A DNA stretch of 36,464 nt from JBMOPD01 sp049323615 (GTDB lineage Bacteria; Bacillota; Desulfotomaculia; Desulfotomaculales; Desulfocucumaceae): the NCBI GenBank assembly GCA_049323615.1, contig JBMOPD010000069.1, positions 1 to 36,464 on the forward strand, given 5' to 3'. A model generated the notes under the pieces. It saw nothing but the letters and a program-made list of their open reading frames with translations, was not told the DNA's origin and did no database searches. Each line of letters starts with the position of its first letter. Position 1 is the first letter of the stretch. Of this stretch, positions 15,927 through 24,065 are shown in pieces. Both the position numbers and the translations under genes were made by a program.

Positions 15927-17609
15927 TTAATATCCCCTTTCCTGAGGCGGGTATCTGGTGATCGAAACCTTTCCGGCTTCGAAGACGGGTCCCTTTTCGC
16001 CTTTGCGCACCAGGGTGTGATTCAGCCAGTTCTCGTCGTCCCTTTTGGGGAAGTCAAGGCGGTAGTGGGCTCCCCTGCTCTCGGTGCGCCTGATCGCCCC
16101 GCCCGCCGTCATTTCGCTGAGGTCCAGCAAATACCCCACCTCCAGGTGTTCGGCAAGCTGGTAGTTAAAGGGCGCTTCCCCGCCGGGCACCCTGAGCAGG
16201 CTGTAGCGCTCCCGCAGCGCGGCCAGTTCCCGCACGGCTTCCGCAAGCTCCTTGCCGGTGCGGAAAACCCCCACTTTCTCCGTCATGATACTGTTCATCT
16301 CCCGGCGGATGGCAAAGGCGCAGTCCCCTTCCACCGCCGGCCTGCTTTCACCGAAGTTGGCGTGCCAGCGCTCCAGGGCGGCGTCCAGGGAGCCCCCGGG
16401 CAGGGCCGGCAGGTCCAGGGAGGAGGCCATTTTGGACGCGCGCCGGCCGGCGCGGCGGCCGAATACCACCGTCTCCAGCAGGGAGTTGCCTCCCAGGCGG
16501 TTGGCCCCGTGCACGCTGACGTTGGCCGCTTCCCCGGCGGCCATCAGGCCCCTGATGGTGGTTTCGCAGTCCAGATTTGTCCTGATGCCGCCCATGCTGT
16601 AATGCTGGGCGGGCTCGATGGGTATGGGCGCCTTGGCCGGGTCCACGGCCGCGTAGCGGCGGGCCAGGTCTGAGATCTGGGGCAGCTGCCTGGCAATCTT
16701 TTCCGGACCCAGGTGGGTCAGGTCCAGGTTTATGTATTTGCCCTCCACCCCGCGCCCTTCCTTGATTTCCTGGAAGATGGCCCGGGATACCACGTCGCGG
16801 GGGGCCAGTTCCATCTTTTGCGGGGCGTATTTGTTCATAAATCTCTCCCCCTGCATGTTGCGCAGGTAGCCTCCCTCGCCCCGGGCCGCTTCCGAGATAA
16901 GTATGTTGGTGCCGTACAGGGTGGTGGGGTGAAACTGGACAAACTCCATATCCGCCAGGACGGCTCCCGCCCGGTAGGCGATGGCCATGCCGTCGCCGGT
17001 GTTGGCGTGGCCGTTGGTGGTTTTTTGGAAAATCCGGCCGTACCCGCCGGTGGCTATGATTACAATCTTGCACCTGATTATCTCCAGGCGGCCGGCAGCC
17101 AGGTTGTAGGCCAGAATGCCCGCCACCGAGCCGTTTTCCACCAGCAGGTCCGCCAGGTACCACTCGGCGTAAATCTTTGTCCCGGCCTTTAGCGCCCGTT
17201 CATAAAGGGTGTGCAGCACCACGTGGCCGGAGAGGTCGGCGGCATAGCAGGCGCGGGGGAAGCCGGCCCCGCCCAGCGAGCGCTGGGCCACCCTGCCCTC
17301 TCCGGTCCTGGACCACGGTACGCCCATCATTTCCAGTTCGCGGATTACTTCCGGGCCCTCGGAACATAGAATGGTAATGGCGTCCTGGTCGCCGATGTAG
17401 TCGCTTCCCTTAACGGTGTCGAATATGTGGCTGTCCACCGAGTCGTCGTCGCCCATGGCGGCGTTAAATCCTCCCTGGGCCGCCCCGCTGTGGGAGCGGG
17501 TGGGATAAACCTTGCTCAGCACGGCCACGTCGGCCTTGCCGGAGATTTCCACGGCGGCCATCAGGCCGGCCAGCCCGCCGCCTACTATGACAATATCGTG
17601 AATAATCAA
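15927..17609 (-). CDS. SdhA/FrdA-like flavoprotein subunit
   Basis: A 560-residue FAD enzyme of the succinate dehydrogenase/fumarate reductase family. The FAD-binding GGGLAGL start, the covalent-flavin His40 (RSHSGAAQGG) and the active-site set His227 (QFHPT), Arg243 (RGEGG), His336 (QHYSMGG) and Arg371 (ANRLGG) are all visible, so it should be active on a succinate-like acid. Start is TTG at 17607-17609 with GTGGGGGA ahead. It follows the MmgE/PrpD gene by 18 bases and is translationally coupled to the iron-sulfur subunit. There are no sdhC/D genes in the window. The operon context (hydratase, CoA ligase, lyase) suggests oxidation of a substituted succinate such as methylsuccinate or tricarballylate; plain succinate remains possible. 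Confidence 0.9.
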   Translation of the reverse strand: MIIHDIVIVGGGLAGLMAAVEISGKADVAVLSKVYPTRSHSGAAQGGFNAAMGDDDSVDSHIFDTVKGSDYIGDQDAITILCSEGPEVIRELEMMGVPWSRTGEGRVAQRSLGGAGFPRACYAADLSGHVVLHTLYERALKAGTKIYAEWYLADLLVENGSVAGILAYNLAAGRLEIIRCKIVIIATGGYGRIFQKTTNGHANTGDGMAIAYRAGAVLADMEFVQFHPTTLYGTNILISEAARGEGGYLRNMQGERFMNKYAPQKMELAPRDVVSRAIFQEIKEGRGVEGKYINLDLTHLGPEKIARQLPQISDLARRYAAVDPAKAPIPIEPAQHYSMGGIRTNLDCETTIRGLMAAGEAANVSVHGANRLGGNSLLETVVFGRRAGRRASKMASSLDLPALPGGSLDAALERWHANFGESRPAVEGDCAFAIRREMNSIMTEKVGVFRTGKELAEAVRELAALRERYSLLRVPGGEAPFNYQLAEHLEVGYLLDLSEMTAGGAIRRTESRGAHYRLDFPKRDDENWLNHTLVRKGEKGPVFEAGKVSITRYPPQERGY

Positions 17610-17627
17610 TTTTTATCCCCCACTTGT

Positions 17628-18977
17628 TTAGAATAGCAATACAAAGGCCATGTCGGACACCGCATCCAGATCGCGGCAAAGCTCCATGATGCGGGCGGCG
17701 TTGCCCTTGCCCCAGGGGCCGCCGGCCAGGGTAAGAAATTTTTGTTCCAGCTCTTCCGCCGGCACGGGATTTTCCGGGTCCCCCCGGGTGCTGTCCGAGT
17801 AGCCCTCCAGCACTCTTCCCGACCGGGTGGTAATTTTGACGGAGACCGGCCACAACCTGGGGTGCAGGGCGTCCAGCGCCGGGTCCACCGCCAGTTTGGT
17901 CCGCTCCATGAGGGATCTTATCACCGGGTCGGTGAGGGCCGCTTTATTAAATTCCGCCGGGCCGCAGCGCCTCTCTTTAAGGGCCAGGGCCACGCAGAAG
18001 GGCAGGCTGAACTTGGCCGCGTAAAGGCTGTCGGGCATGTAGTTGTTGGTGATGTCCAGGGCTGTCTTGTAGGTGCTTACCTTGATGGACTGGACGTCAT
18101 CCGGCCCTATTTCATGCCGGAGGGCCAGGTCAAGCACCACGTCCACCGCCGGGTGGGTATGCCGGCAGGAAGAATGGATTTTGAATGAAATCTCTTCGAT
18201 TTTGTAGCTGCCGCCCCCCAGGCCGCCGGTTATCAGGTCAAAATTGATGTCCGTGGCGGTAGCCCGGCAGAAGCCCCGTTTCCCTTCCAGTATGCGGCTT
18301 GCCCCGGTGAAGCCCCGCCGCGCCAGCAGGGCCGACAGCAGCCCGTTCATGGCCGCCTTGCCCGGGTGCAGGTGCTTGGACATGGACCCGCCGTCGGCCA
18401 TGAATTCCCACAGGCCAGCCGCCTGGGTGCCGGCGCTGCCCAGCGCCCAGGTCACTGCGTCGGTGCCCAGCCGGAGTATTTTTGCCGCCGCCGCCGCCGC
18501 GCCGAAGGTGCCGCAGGTGCCCGTGGTATGCCAGAAATAATAGTGGGACGGGGTAATGGCCTCGGCCACCCGGATAGCCACCTCGTAGCCCACCACGATG
18601 GCCGTAATCAGGTCCCGGCCCCCGGCATGCTCTTTTTCCGCCGCCGCCAGGGCCGCCGGAATCACCGCCGCCGCGGGGTGGATGATAGACGTCCTGTGTA
18701 CGTCGTCCAGTTCCACAATATGTGACATTACCCCGTTCAGCAGTGCGGCGTTCACGCTGGAACTTCTTCTGCCGCCGCCGGCCAGCAGGGTGGCCTCGGG
18801 GTGGCCGCCCAGTTCCTCAATCACCCCCAGCACCATCTGGGCCGGCGACTGTTTGCTTCCCGCCGCCGCGTTGCCCAGCCAGTCCAGGAAAGCCAGCCTG
18901 GCCATCTTCACGGCTGCGGGGGTAAGGTCCTCAAATTTGGTTTTGTATATGAATTCAACCAGTTTTGACGTAACCAT
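17628..18977 (-). CDS. MmgE/PrpD family dehydratase/hydratase
   Basis: A 449-residue member of the MmgE/PrpD family, which includes 2-methylcitrate dehydratase, cis-aconitate decarboxylase and iminodisuccinate epimerase. Recognisable segments are the N-terminal LAFLDWLGNAAAG, the NGVMSHIVELDD loop, the HTTGTCGTFGAAAAAAK helix and KIHSSCRHTHPAVD. The open frame starts at 19052; ATG at 18975-18977 is used because the protein then begins at the family's normal N-terminus (MVTSKLVEFIY), with GGAGGG upstream though rather far (about 12 bases). It sits between the CoA ligase alpha gene and the SdhA-like gene. I infer that it hydrates the product of the flavoprotein, for example mesaconate to citramalate or aconitate to citrate. 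The exact reaction cannot be read from sequence. Confidence 0.85.
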   Translation of the reverse strand: MVTSKLVEFIYKTKFEDLTPAAVKMARLAFLDWLGNAAAGSKQSPAQMVLGVIEELGGHPEATLLAGGGRRSSSVNAALLNGVMSHIVELDDVHRTSIIHPAAAVIPAALAAAEKEHAGGRDLITAIVVGYEVAIRVAEAITPSHYYFWHTTGTCGTFGAAAAAAKILRLGTDAVTWALGSAGTQAAGLWEFMADGGSMSKHLHPGKAAMNGLLSALLARRGFTGASRILEGKRGFCRATATDINFDLITGGLGGGSYKIEEISFKIHSSCRHTHPAVDVVLDLALRHEIGPDDVQSIKVSTYKTALDITNNYMPDSLYAAKFSLPFCVALALKERRCGPAEFNKAALTDPVIRSLMERTKLAVDPALDALHPRLWPVSVKITTRSGRVLEGYSDSTRGDPENPVPAEELEQKFLTLAGGPWGKGNAARIMELCRDLDAVSDMAFVLLF

Positions 18978-19068
18978 GGAACTTCCATTCCCTCCTTTGC
19001 GGATATCAGCAATTATCTGGGTAGTTGCCCATGTTGCAAAGTGCGGCACCATCAGACGGGTGCGGTTT

Positions 19069-19965
19069 TCAGGACAGTACCTTTCGGATCTCGTCTATAA
19101 GGTGGTCGTAGTCCCTGACCACTATGGCGCCCGCCTTTTCCAGCCGTTCCATCTTGGCCGAGGGCTTGCCCTGGCCGCCCGAAATTATGGCGCCGGCATG
19201 GCCGAAAACAGTGCCTTCGGGCATGTCCTCGGTAAACCGGCCGGCTACATAGCAGAACAGTGGCTTGGTGTAACCTTCCTTTTCCATGAATTCGGCGGCC
19301 TCTTCCTCCTGGCGGGTGCCGGGCTCGGAAAAAGTCACCACGGCTTCGGTGCCGGGATCCTGCTGGAAAAGTTCCAGCAAGTCCCTGATGGTGCTGCCAA
19401 TCAGGGCGTCGCCACCAACGCTGATGCTGGTGCTCACGCCGCAGCCGGCGCGCTTGACCATCCACGACGTTTCAGCGGTCATGCCCCCGCTGCGGGATAT
19501 AACTCCAACCTTACCGGGCACAAAGCACCGTTCGACGTTGTCCCCGCCGATGGCCCCCAGCTTTACCCTGTCCGCCGGGTTGATCATGCCCACCGAGTTG
19601 GGGCCGATAACCCTTACGCCGGCCTTTTTGGCGGCGTATAGAAAGCGCACCGCATCCTTCTGGGGTATGTTCTCGGTGATGATCACAATCAGTTTGATGC
19701 CGTTGGCAATGGCCTCCAGCACGGCGTCATAGGCAAAGGCCGGCGGCACGTAAATCACCGAGGTGTCGGCTTCATGGCGGCGCACCGCCGCTTTAACCGT
19801 ATCGTATACCGGAACACCGCAGACATCCTGGCCGCCCCTGCCGGGGGTAACCCCCGCCTGTATGACGGTGCCGTAGTCCAGCATGTGTCTGGTTACCATG
19901 CTGGCCTCCCTGCCGGTGATGCCCTGGATGATTACCCTGGAGTTTTTGTTGATCAGTATTGCCAT
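19069..19965 (-). CDS. CoA ligase alpha subunit, SucD-like with ATP-citrate-lyase features
   Basis: A 298-residue alpha subunit of an acid-CoA ligase (second SucD-like gene in the window). It keeps the CoA-binding IIQGITGREA start (residues 12-21) and the phosphohistidine His256 in FGHAGAII. It departs from ordinary SucD: the loop reads SRSGGMTAE, as in ATP-citrate lyase, instead of SRSGTLTYE, and the GEIGG motif is replaced by SEPGTRQEEE. Start ATG with AGGAGGG inside the end of the beta gene (2-base gap), so the subunits are co-translated. The substrate is likely a hydroxy di- or tricarboxylate (malate, citramalate or citrate) made upstream in the pathway; this is inference. Confidence 0.87.
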   Translation of the reverse strand: MAILINKNSRVIIQGITGREASMVTRHMLDYGTVIQAGVTPGRGGQDVCGVPVYDTVKAAVRRHEADTSVIYVPPAFAYDAVLEAIANGIKLIVIITENIPQKDAVRFLYAAKKAGVRVIGPNSVGMINPADRVKLGAIGGDNVERCFVPGKVGVISRSGGMTAETSWMVKRAGCGVSTSISVGGDALIGSTIRDLLELFQQDPGTEAVVTFSEPGTRQEEEAAEFMEKEGYTKPLFCYVAGRFTEDMPEGTVFGHAGAIISGGQGKPSAKMERLEKAGAIVVRDYDHLIDEIRKVLS

Positions 19966-19967
19966 CT

Positions 19968-21203
19968 TTATTTGCCCTCCTGTTGCCGGTAGTCGGGGTA
20001 GGCCTTCTCCATCCGGCGGACCATGCGCACCGCAGCCTCGGTCATGGTAATCTCCTCGCCGTAGTACTCCACCCCGGCGGCGGTGAATATTTCCCTGGCC
20101 GCGGCGTCGTTAACCCCGGCCTCCCGCACCACCACCGGAAAAATGGCCGGATCAACGCCTGCTTCATTCAGCGCCCTGACGATTCCCCTGGCCAGCACGT
20201 CCACCTGGGTATTGTTGGTGATGTTGTGGGCCACGAAAAGCCCCTTCACCCCGGGCTTGCTTAAAATGCCCCTGGTCAGGCCGTACACCTTTTCCTCGGG
20301 CGGGTTGCCGCCCACCTCGGTATAATTGGCCGGCCTGCCGCCGTTGTTCACCAGGGCGTCGAAACACAGCAGGCTCCCCCCGCCGCCCCCGCACATGAAG
20401 CCGATATCGCCGCCGGGCATTTCTGTGTAGCGGGCGGTGCCGCGGTACGGGTCGGCCTCGTTGACCTCCACCATGCGCTTTTCCAGATCGGTGAGGGGCC
20501 GCCAGGCCCGCTCGCTGCCCAGTTGAACCATGCTGGAAAGCTCCGGGTGCCGGTACATGGCGCTGTCGTCGACACTCATCACCGACGCCGCAATGACCAG
20601 CTTTTCCCGGGATGTTACCGCCAGCGGGTTAACTTCCAGCAGGTAGGCGTCGCTGCGGTCAAAAAGGTGATAAAGTTTGACCAGGATGCCGGTGGCCGAA
20701 ACCAGGAGTTTACCGGTCACTCCCAGGTCGGACCAGATCTCTTTGGCCTGGTATTCGGCCAGCCCGTAAAGAGGGTCGATGTGCCTTACAATCAGCCTGC
20801 CGGGATCGGCGCGGCTGATTTCCTCCACGTCGATACCGCCCCTGGTGCCGGCGATCACGGCGGGCATCTTTTTTTCCTTGTCATAGGTTAGGGAAAGATA
20901 CCACTCTTCCCTGATGTCCAGTTTTTCTTCAACCAGAACTTTTTCCACGGGGAAATTGCGCACGGTCATGCCGAGCAGTTCTTCCGCCGCCGCCCGGGCC
21001 CGATCAGGGTCTTCCGCAAATTTTATCGCGCCGGCCTTGCCCCTCTTGCCCACCGGGACCAGGGCCTTCAATACCACCGGCCGCCCGAGCCCGGCCGCGA
21101 TTTGGCCCGCCTCCCCGGGTGACGTCGCCACGCTTCCCTCCGGCACGGCAAGCCCCAGCTGTTTAATCAGTTCTTTGCTGTGATGTTCCAACAGTCTGCC
21201 CAA
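19968..21203 (-). CDS. CoA ligase beta subunit, citryl-CoA synthetase/ATP-citrate-lyase-like
   Basis: About 411 residues: ATP-grasp domain (about 1-230) and ligase domain. The C-terminal part differs from SucC: the DAGGG and IFGGI motifs are replaced by ANYTEVGGNPPEEKVY and NITNNTQVDVL. These resemble the ANYGEYSGAPSEQQTY and ANFTNV segments of ATP-citrate lyase. FPVVVREAGVN and EITMTEAAVRM also match that family's layout. So it may activate citrate or a citrate-like acid. Start is uncertain: GTG at 21224 has no ribosome site; TTG at 21201-21203 has GGGAGGGGTGA at a good distance and aligns with the normal SucC start. It is directly downstream of the CitE-like lyase, which fits a ligase-plus-lyase pair doing ATP-citrate-lyase-type chemistry. 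Confidence 0.85.
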   Translation of the reverse strand: MGRLLEHHSKELIKQLGLAVPEGSVATSPGEAGQIAAGLGRPVVLKALVPVGKRGKAGAIKFAEDPDRARAAAEELLGMTVRNFPVEKVLVEEKLDIREEWYLSLTYDKEKKMPAVIAGTRGGIDVEEISRADPGRLIVRHIDPLYGLAEYQAKEIWSDLGVTGKLLVSATGILVKLYHLFDRSDAYLLEVNPLAVTSREKLVIAASVMSVDDSAMYRHPELSSMVQLGSERAWRPLTDLEKRMVEVNEADPYRGTARYTEMPGGDIGFMCGGGGGSLLCFDALVNNGGRPANYTEVGGNPPEEKVYGLTRGILSKPGVKGLFVAHNITNNTQVDVLARGIVRALNEAGVDPAIFPVVVREAGVNDAAAREIFTAAGVEYYGEEITMTEAAVRMVRRMEKAYPDYRQQEGK

Positions 21204-21227
21204 TTTTAATTTCACCCCTCCCACTCT

Positions 21228-22103
21228 TTATTCCGCCAGCCCCAGCGCACGGGCCGCCGCCAGCACATTCCGGGCGCGCATGGCTATGGGCTTTTCAATC
21301 AGTTTGCCGTCCAGCTGGGCTACTCCGCTGCCCCCGGCCATGGCCTGCTCATAGGCCTCAACCACTTTCCTGGCCCGGGCGATTTCTTCCGCTGTGGGTG
21401 AGAAAATACTGTGTACCGCCTGGATCTGTCCCGGGTGAATGACCAGTTTGCCCTGGAAACCGAGGCTGCGGGCTGCGCGGCAGTCGGCGGCCAGGCCGTC
21501 GTTGTCCTTCACGTCGGTGTAAACCGTGTCGATGGGGCCCTCTATGCCCGCGCTCCTGGACGCCACCGCCAGCTGGCACCTGGCGTAATAGAGCTCATTG
21601 CCCTCCCTGGTCAGTTCGATGCCCATATCCAGCGTGTAGTCCACCGCCCCGAAACACAGGCGCTTTATCCTGGGGGCGCAGGCGGCTATTTCCCCGGCGT
21701 TTTTAATTCCGCTGGCGCTTTCCACCAGCGGGATGAGGTCGGTGGAACCAGGGTCCAGTCCGTAATGGGCTTCCAGGAGTCCCAGCAGCCAGTCCACCCG
21801 CGATACTCCGGCGGCCGTTTCGGCCTTCGGCAGCATAATGCCGTCCGGCCGCGCCGGCACCACGGCCAGCATGTCGCCGGTAAAGAAAGCTGTGTCGGGC
21901 GGATTGACCCGCACCCACAGGGCTCTCCCGGCCCGGGGCCGGCTCAGCATTCCCGCCACCAGTTCGCGGGCCTCCTGCTTGCGGGAAACACCCACCGAGT
22001 CTTCCAGGTCCAGCACCGCCACGTCAGCCCCCAGGCCCACGGCCTTCTCCATTTTGTGCATGTCGATACCCGGGGCAAACAGAACGCTTCTGTAGATTTT
22101 CAA
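21228..22103 (-). CDS. CitE-like acyl-CoA lyase (HpcH/HpaI family)
   Basis: A 291-residue TIM-barrel lyase of the citrate lyase beta / malyl-CoA and citramalyl-CoA lyase group. Visible conserved residues are Glu34-Asp35 (DLEDSV), Arg65 (WVRVNP), metal ligands Glu128 (LVESASG) and Asp155 (FGAVDYTLD), and His223 (VIHPGQ). There is no citrate lyase alpha (CitF) or acyl carrier (CitD) gene in the window, so it is unlikely to be part of classical citrate lyase; it more likely splits a free hydroxyacyl-CoA to acetyl-CoA and an oxo-acid. Start is TTG at 22101-22103 behind GGGAGGG. It is the first gene of the six-gene operon, behind a possible sigma-54 promoter at 22162-22176. Confidence 0.9.
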   Translation of the reverse strand: MKIYRSVLFAPGIDMHKMEKAVGLGADVAVLDLEDSVGVSRKQEARELVAGMLSRPRAGRALWVRVNPPDTAFFTGDMLAVVPARPDGIMLPKAETAAGVSRVDWLLGLLEAHYGLDPGSTDLIPLVESASGIKNAGEIAACAPRIKRLCFGAVDYTLDMGIELTREGNELYYARCQLAVASRSAGIEGPIDTVYTDVKDNDGLAADCRAARSLGFQGKLVIHPGQIQAVHSIFSPTAEEIARARKVVEAYEQAMAGGSGVAQLDGKLIEKPIAMRARNVLAAARALGLAE

Positions 22104-22161
22104 GCTTTTTTATTCCCTCCCGTATTATAAAATTATGAATATTTACATTTTACATTTGCAC

Positions 22162-22176
22162 TCAAATTCGGTGCCA
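22162..22176 (-). promoter_or_regulatory. Possible sigma-54 promoter of the citE-like operon
   Basis: The minus strand reads TGGCACCGAATTTGA. The -24 half (TGGCAC) is perfect and TTG follows at the right distance, but the -12 element is GA instead of the nearly invariant GC, so it may be weak. It lies about 60-70 bases before the citE-like start, with a sigma-54 activator gene next upstream. Just upstream (22183-22220) an inverted repeat AGCCCGG/CCGGGCT spans 38 bases. Confidence 0.5.
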
Positions 22177-22329
22177 GCAGTACAGCCCGGCTTTAAATTA
22201 TTGGGGAGAAGGCCCCGGGCTTTAAAAAGGACATAAAAATGTTACCCCGTGCATTTCATTTTTGTAATCCACCTTGTGGTCAACGGGTGCTGTTGGGTAT
22301 ATTTTTTGATTTTTTCACAGCATTACAAA

Positions 22330-22355
22330 TTTGAAATAACAGTGACCGTTTCAAA
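22330..22355 (-). promoter_or_regulatory. Palindrome TTTGAAA-N12-TTTCAAA, possible activator site
   Basis: A perfect 7+7 inverted repeat with a 12-base spacer lies about 155-195 bases upstream of the candidate sigma-54 promoter, a normal distance for an enhancer-binding protein. A second pair, TTTGTAAT (22261-22268) and ATTACAAA (22322-22329), is nearby. The role as binding site for the adjacent activator is inference. Confidence 0.4.
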
Positions 22356-22370
22356 TAGTTAATAGAAAGC

Positions 22371-22395
22371 GGGCCGGGGTATACAGCCCCGGCCC
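22371..22395 (-). terminator. Terminator after the second sigma-54 activator gene
   Basis: GGGCCGGGG (22371-22379) and CCCCGGCCC (22387-22395) form a 9-bp GC stem with a 7-base loop, 30 bases after the activator stop, followed on the minus strand by a T-rich stretch (GCTTTCTATT). It isolates the regulator transcript from the citE-like operon. Confidence 0.75.
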
Positions 22396-22424
22396 GGCAG
22401 TCCGCCTGCGGCATTCCACTTCAG

Positions 22425-24026
22425 TTAATTGATTCCGTACTGCTTCATCTTGCGCCACAGTGTTACCGTGCTGATCCCCAGCGCGGCGGCCGCATCCCGG
22501 CGATTCCGGCCGGCTTCGCGCAGGGCCTCGGTGATGGCCAGCTTTTCGGCCTCCCTGGTGGCGAATTCCAGATCGCCGGATTCGGCCCTTGTCCGGGGTG
22601 GTGATTCGGGTTTTCCGGTGGGTTTTCTGTCCACGTACTCCCGGATCACCACCGGCAGGTGCTCCGGCATGATCACTTCCCGGCTGCAGAGGTTCATGGC
22701 GCGCTCCACACAGTTTTGAAGTTCGCGCACGTTTCCCGGCCAGTTGTACCTTTCCAGGTATCTTAAGGCCTCCTTTCCCACCCTGCGCACCGGGCTGCAG
22801 AACATCTGGTTGAAGCGCTGAATAAAGTATTTGGCCAGGTATGCTATGTCTTCCACGCGCTCCCGCAGCGGGGGGATTTTCAGGTCAACCACGTTAAGGC
22901 GGTAATAAAGGTCGTCGCGGAACTTTTTGCTTTTTACCAGGGAAAACAGATCTTTATTGGTGGAGGCGATAATCCTTACATCCACCTTAACGGGCTTTTT
23001 GCCGCCCAGGCGGACCACCTCCCGTTCCTGGAGAACGCGAAGCAGCTTGGTCTGCAGGTCGTAGTCCATTTCGCTGATTTCGTCCAGGAGCAGGGTGCCG
23101 CCGTCGGCCAGTTCAAAAAGCCCGGCCTGCCCGCCTTTCCTGGCCCCGGTAAAAGCGCCCTCCTCGTAGCCGAACAGCTGGCTTTCTACCAGGCTGGCCG
23201 GCAGGGCCCCGCAGTTTACGGCCACGAAGGGGCCGGCCCGGCGCGGCCCGGCGTTGTGAATGGACTGGGCAAAAAGCTCCTTTCCCGAACCGGTCTCACC
23301 CCACATTAAAACGGTGGACTGGCCGGAGGCGATCTGGGCGGCCTGCTCCTTGCACTTCATAATGGCGGGGCTGCGGCCCACGATATCGTCAAAGGTATAA
23401 CGCAGCCCCCAGGGGTAGGAGGATGTTGATTCCAGTATTTTCTTTTTTTGTTTTACGGCCAGGTCGTTGTTAAAGGCGATGCCGAATTTATCCGTTATGG
23501 GAATGCGCACCGCCTCGGCTCCCTCCACCAAAAGGGAGGGGCCGAACACGGGCCGGCGCTGCTGCATGGCCTCTTTACCGAGGGGGGTATACTCGCCGGT
23601 TCCCCTGGAGGAATAACCGTCCGGGCCGAAGCTGGCCAGGCGCAGCCCATCCCGGTCAAACATAACGGCCTCGCCGCCCGCCACCACGGCGATAAACGGC
23701 AGGGCCTCCCTGATGTTGTTTTCCAGTTCCTTCTCCTTTTTCAGGCGTTCATTATTAACGCCGGCCAGCACGTATTCGCCCAGCGGCAGGTACCAGGCCT
23801 CGGCGCCCTGCACCCTGTTGTATTCAACGGTTCCGGGCCCGGCAAGGTTGCCGGCCAGCAGTTTGCCCAACTGGGCCACTTCCTGTTCCGGCACATCATT
23901 GCCGGTGGAGTTTACAACTTTCACGGCCTTTCCGTTTTTGTCCAGCACCGCGGCATAGCCCCCGGTTATACGGGCTATGTGTTCCAGGGCCAGGCACAGC
24001 CGGTGCAACAACTGCCGTTCATCCAT
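22425..24026 (-). CDS. Sigma-54 dependent transcriptional activator (second)
   Basis: A 533-residue enhancer-binding protein. About 200 N-terminal residues form a sensor region I do not recognise with certainty (possibly GAF-like, with a PLGEYVLAGVNN stretch). The AAA+ domain has Walker A GETGSGKE near 243-250, GAFTGA near 290-295 and Walker B GGTLLLDE. A Fis-type helix-turn-helix ends the protein (RRDAAAALGISTVTLWRKM). ATG at 24024-24026 is chosen over GTG at 24032 because GGGAAGA lies about 10 bases ahead of it. It is directly upstream of the citE-like operon and, by position, its likely activator. It is not a close copy of the mmc regulator in its sensor half. Confidence 0.92.
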   Translation of the reverse strand: MDERQLLHRLCLALEHIARITGGYAAVLDKNGKAVKVVNSTGNDVPEQEVAQLGKLLAGNLAGPGTVEYNRVQGAEAWYLPLGEYVLAGVNNERLKKEKELENNIREALPFIAVVAGGEAVMFDRDGLRLASFGPDGYSSRGTGEYTPLGKEAMQQRRPVFGPSLLVEGAEAVRIPITDKFGIAFNNDLAVKQKKKILESTSSYPWGLRYTFDDIVGRSPAIMKCKEQAAQIASGQSTVLMWGETGSGKELFAQSIHNAGPRRAGPFVAVNCGALPASLVESQLFGYEEGAFTGARKGGQAGLFELADGGTLLLDEISEMDYDLQTKLLRVLQEREVVRLGGKKPVKVDVRIIASTNKDLFSLVKSKKFRDDLYYRLNVVDLKIPPLRERVEDIAYLAKYFIQRFNQMFCSPVRRVGKEALRYLERYNWPGNVRELQNCVERAMNLCSREVIMPEHLPVVIREYVDRKPTGKPESPPRTRAESGDLEFATREAEKLAITEALREAGRNRRDAAAALGISTVTLWRKMKQYGIN

Positions 24027-24065
24027 AATCACATATCTTCCCTTTAATGTTTTCAGGATAAGCAG

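Noticed and set aside
15906..16673. Plus-strand open frame of 255 codons opposite the sdhA-like gene
   Set aside because: High-GC antisense frame; the minus strand holds intact FAD-enzyme motifs.
15275..17609. SdhAB-like pair considered as the succinate dehydrogenase of propionate oxidation
   Set aside because: No membrane anchor gene, no 3Fe-4S ligands, and placement in a separate operon with hydratase, ligase and lyase. Not fully excluded.
18598..19641. Plus-strand open frame of 347 codons opposite the MmgE/PrpD and CoA ligase alpha genes
   Set aside because: Covers two well-supported minus-strand genes and their junction; amino acid make-up is that of a shadow frame.
21228..22103. CitE-like gene considered as part of classical citrate lyase
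   Set aside because: No citD, citF or citC-type genes nearby; a CoA ligase is next to it instead.
8520..24026. Accessory block considered as a prophage or transposon
   Set aside because: No integrase, transposase, phage or conjugation genes; all genes are metabolic or regulatory.
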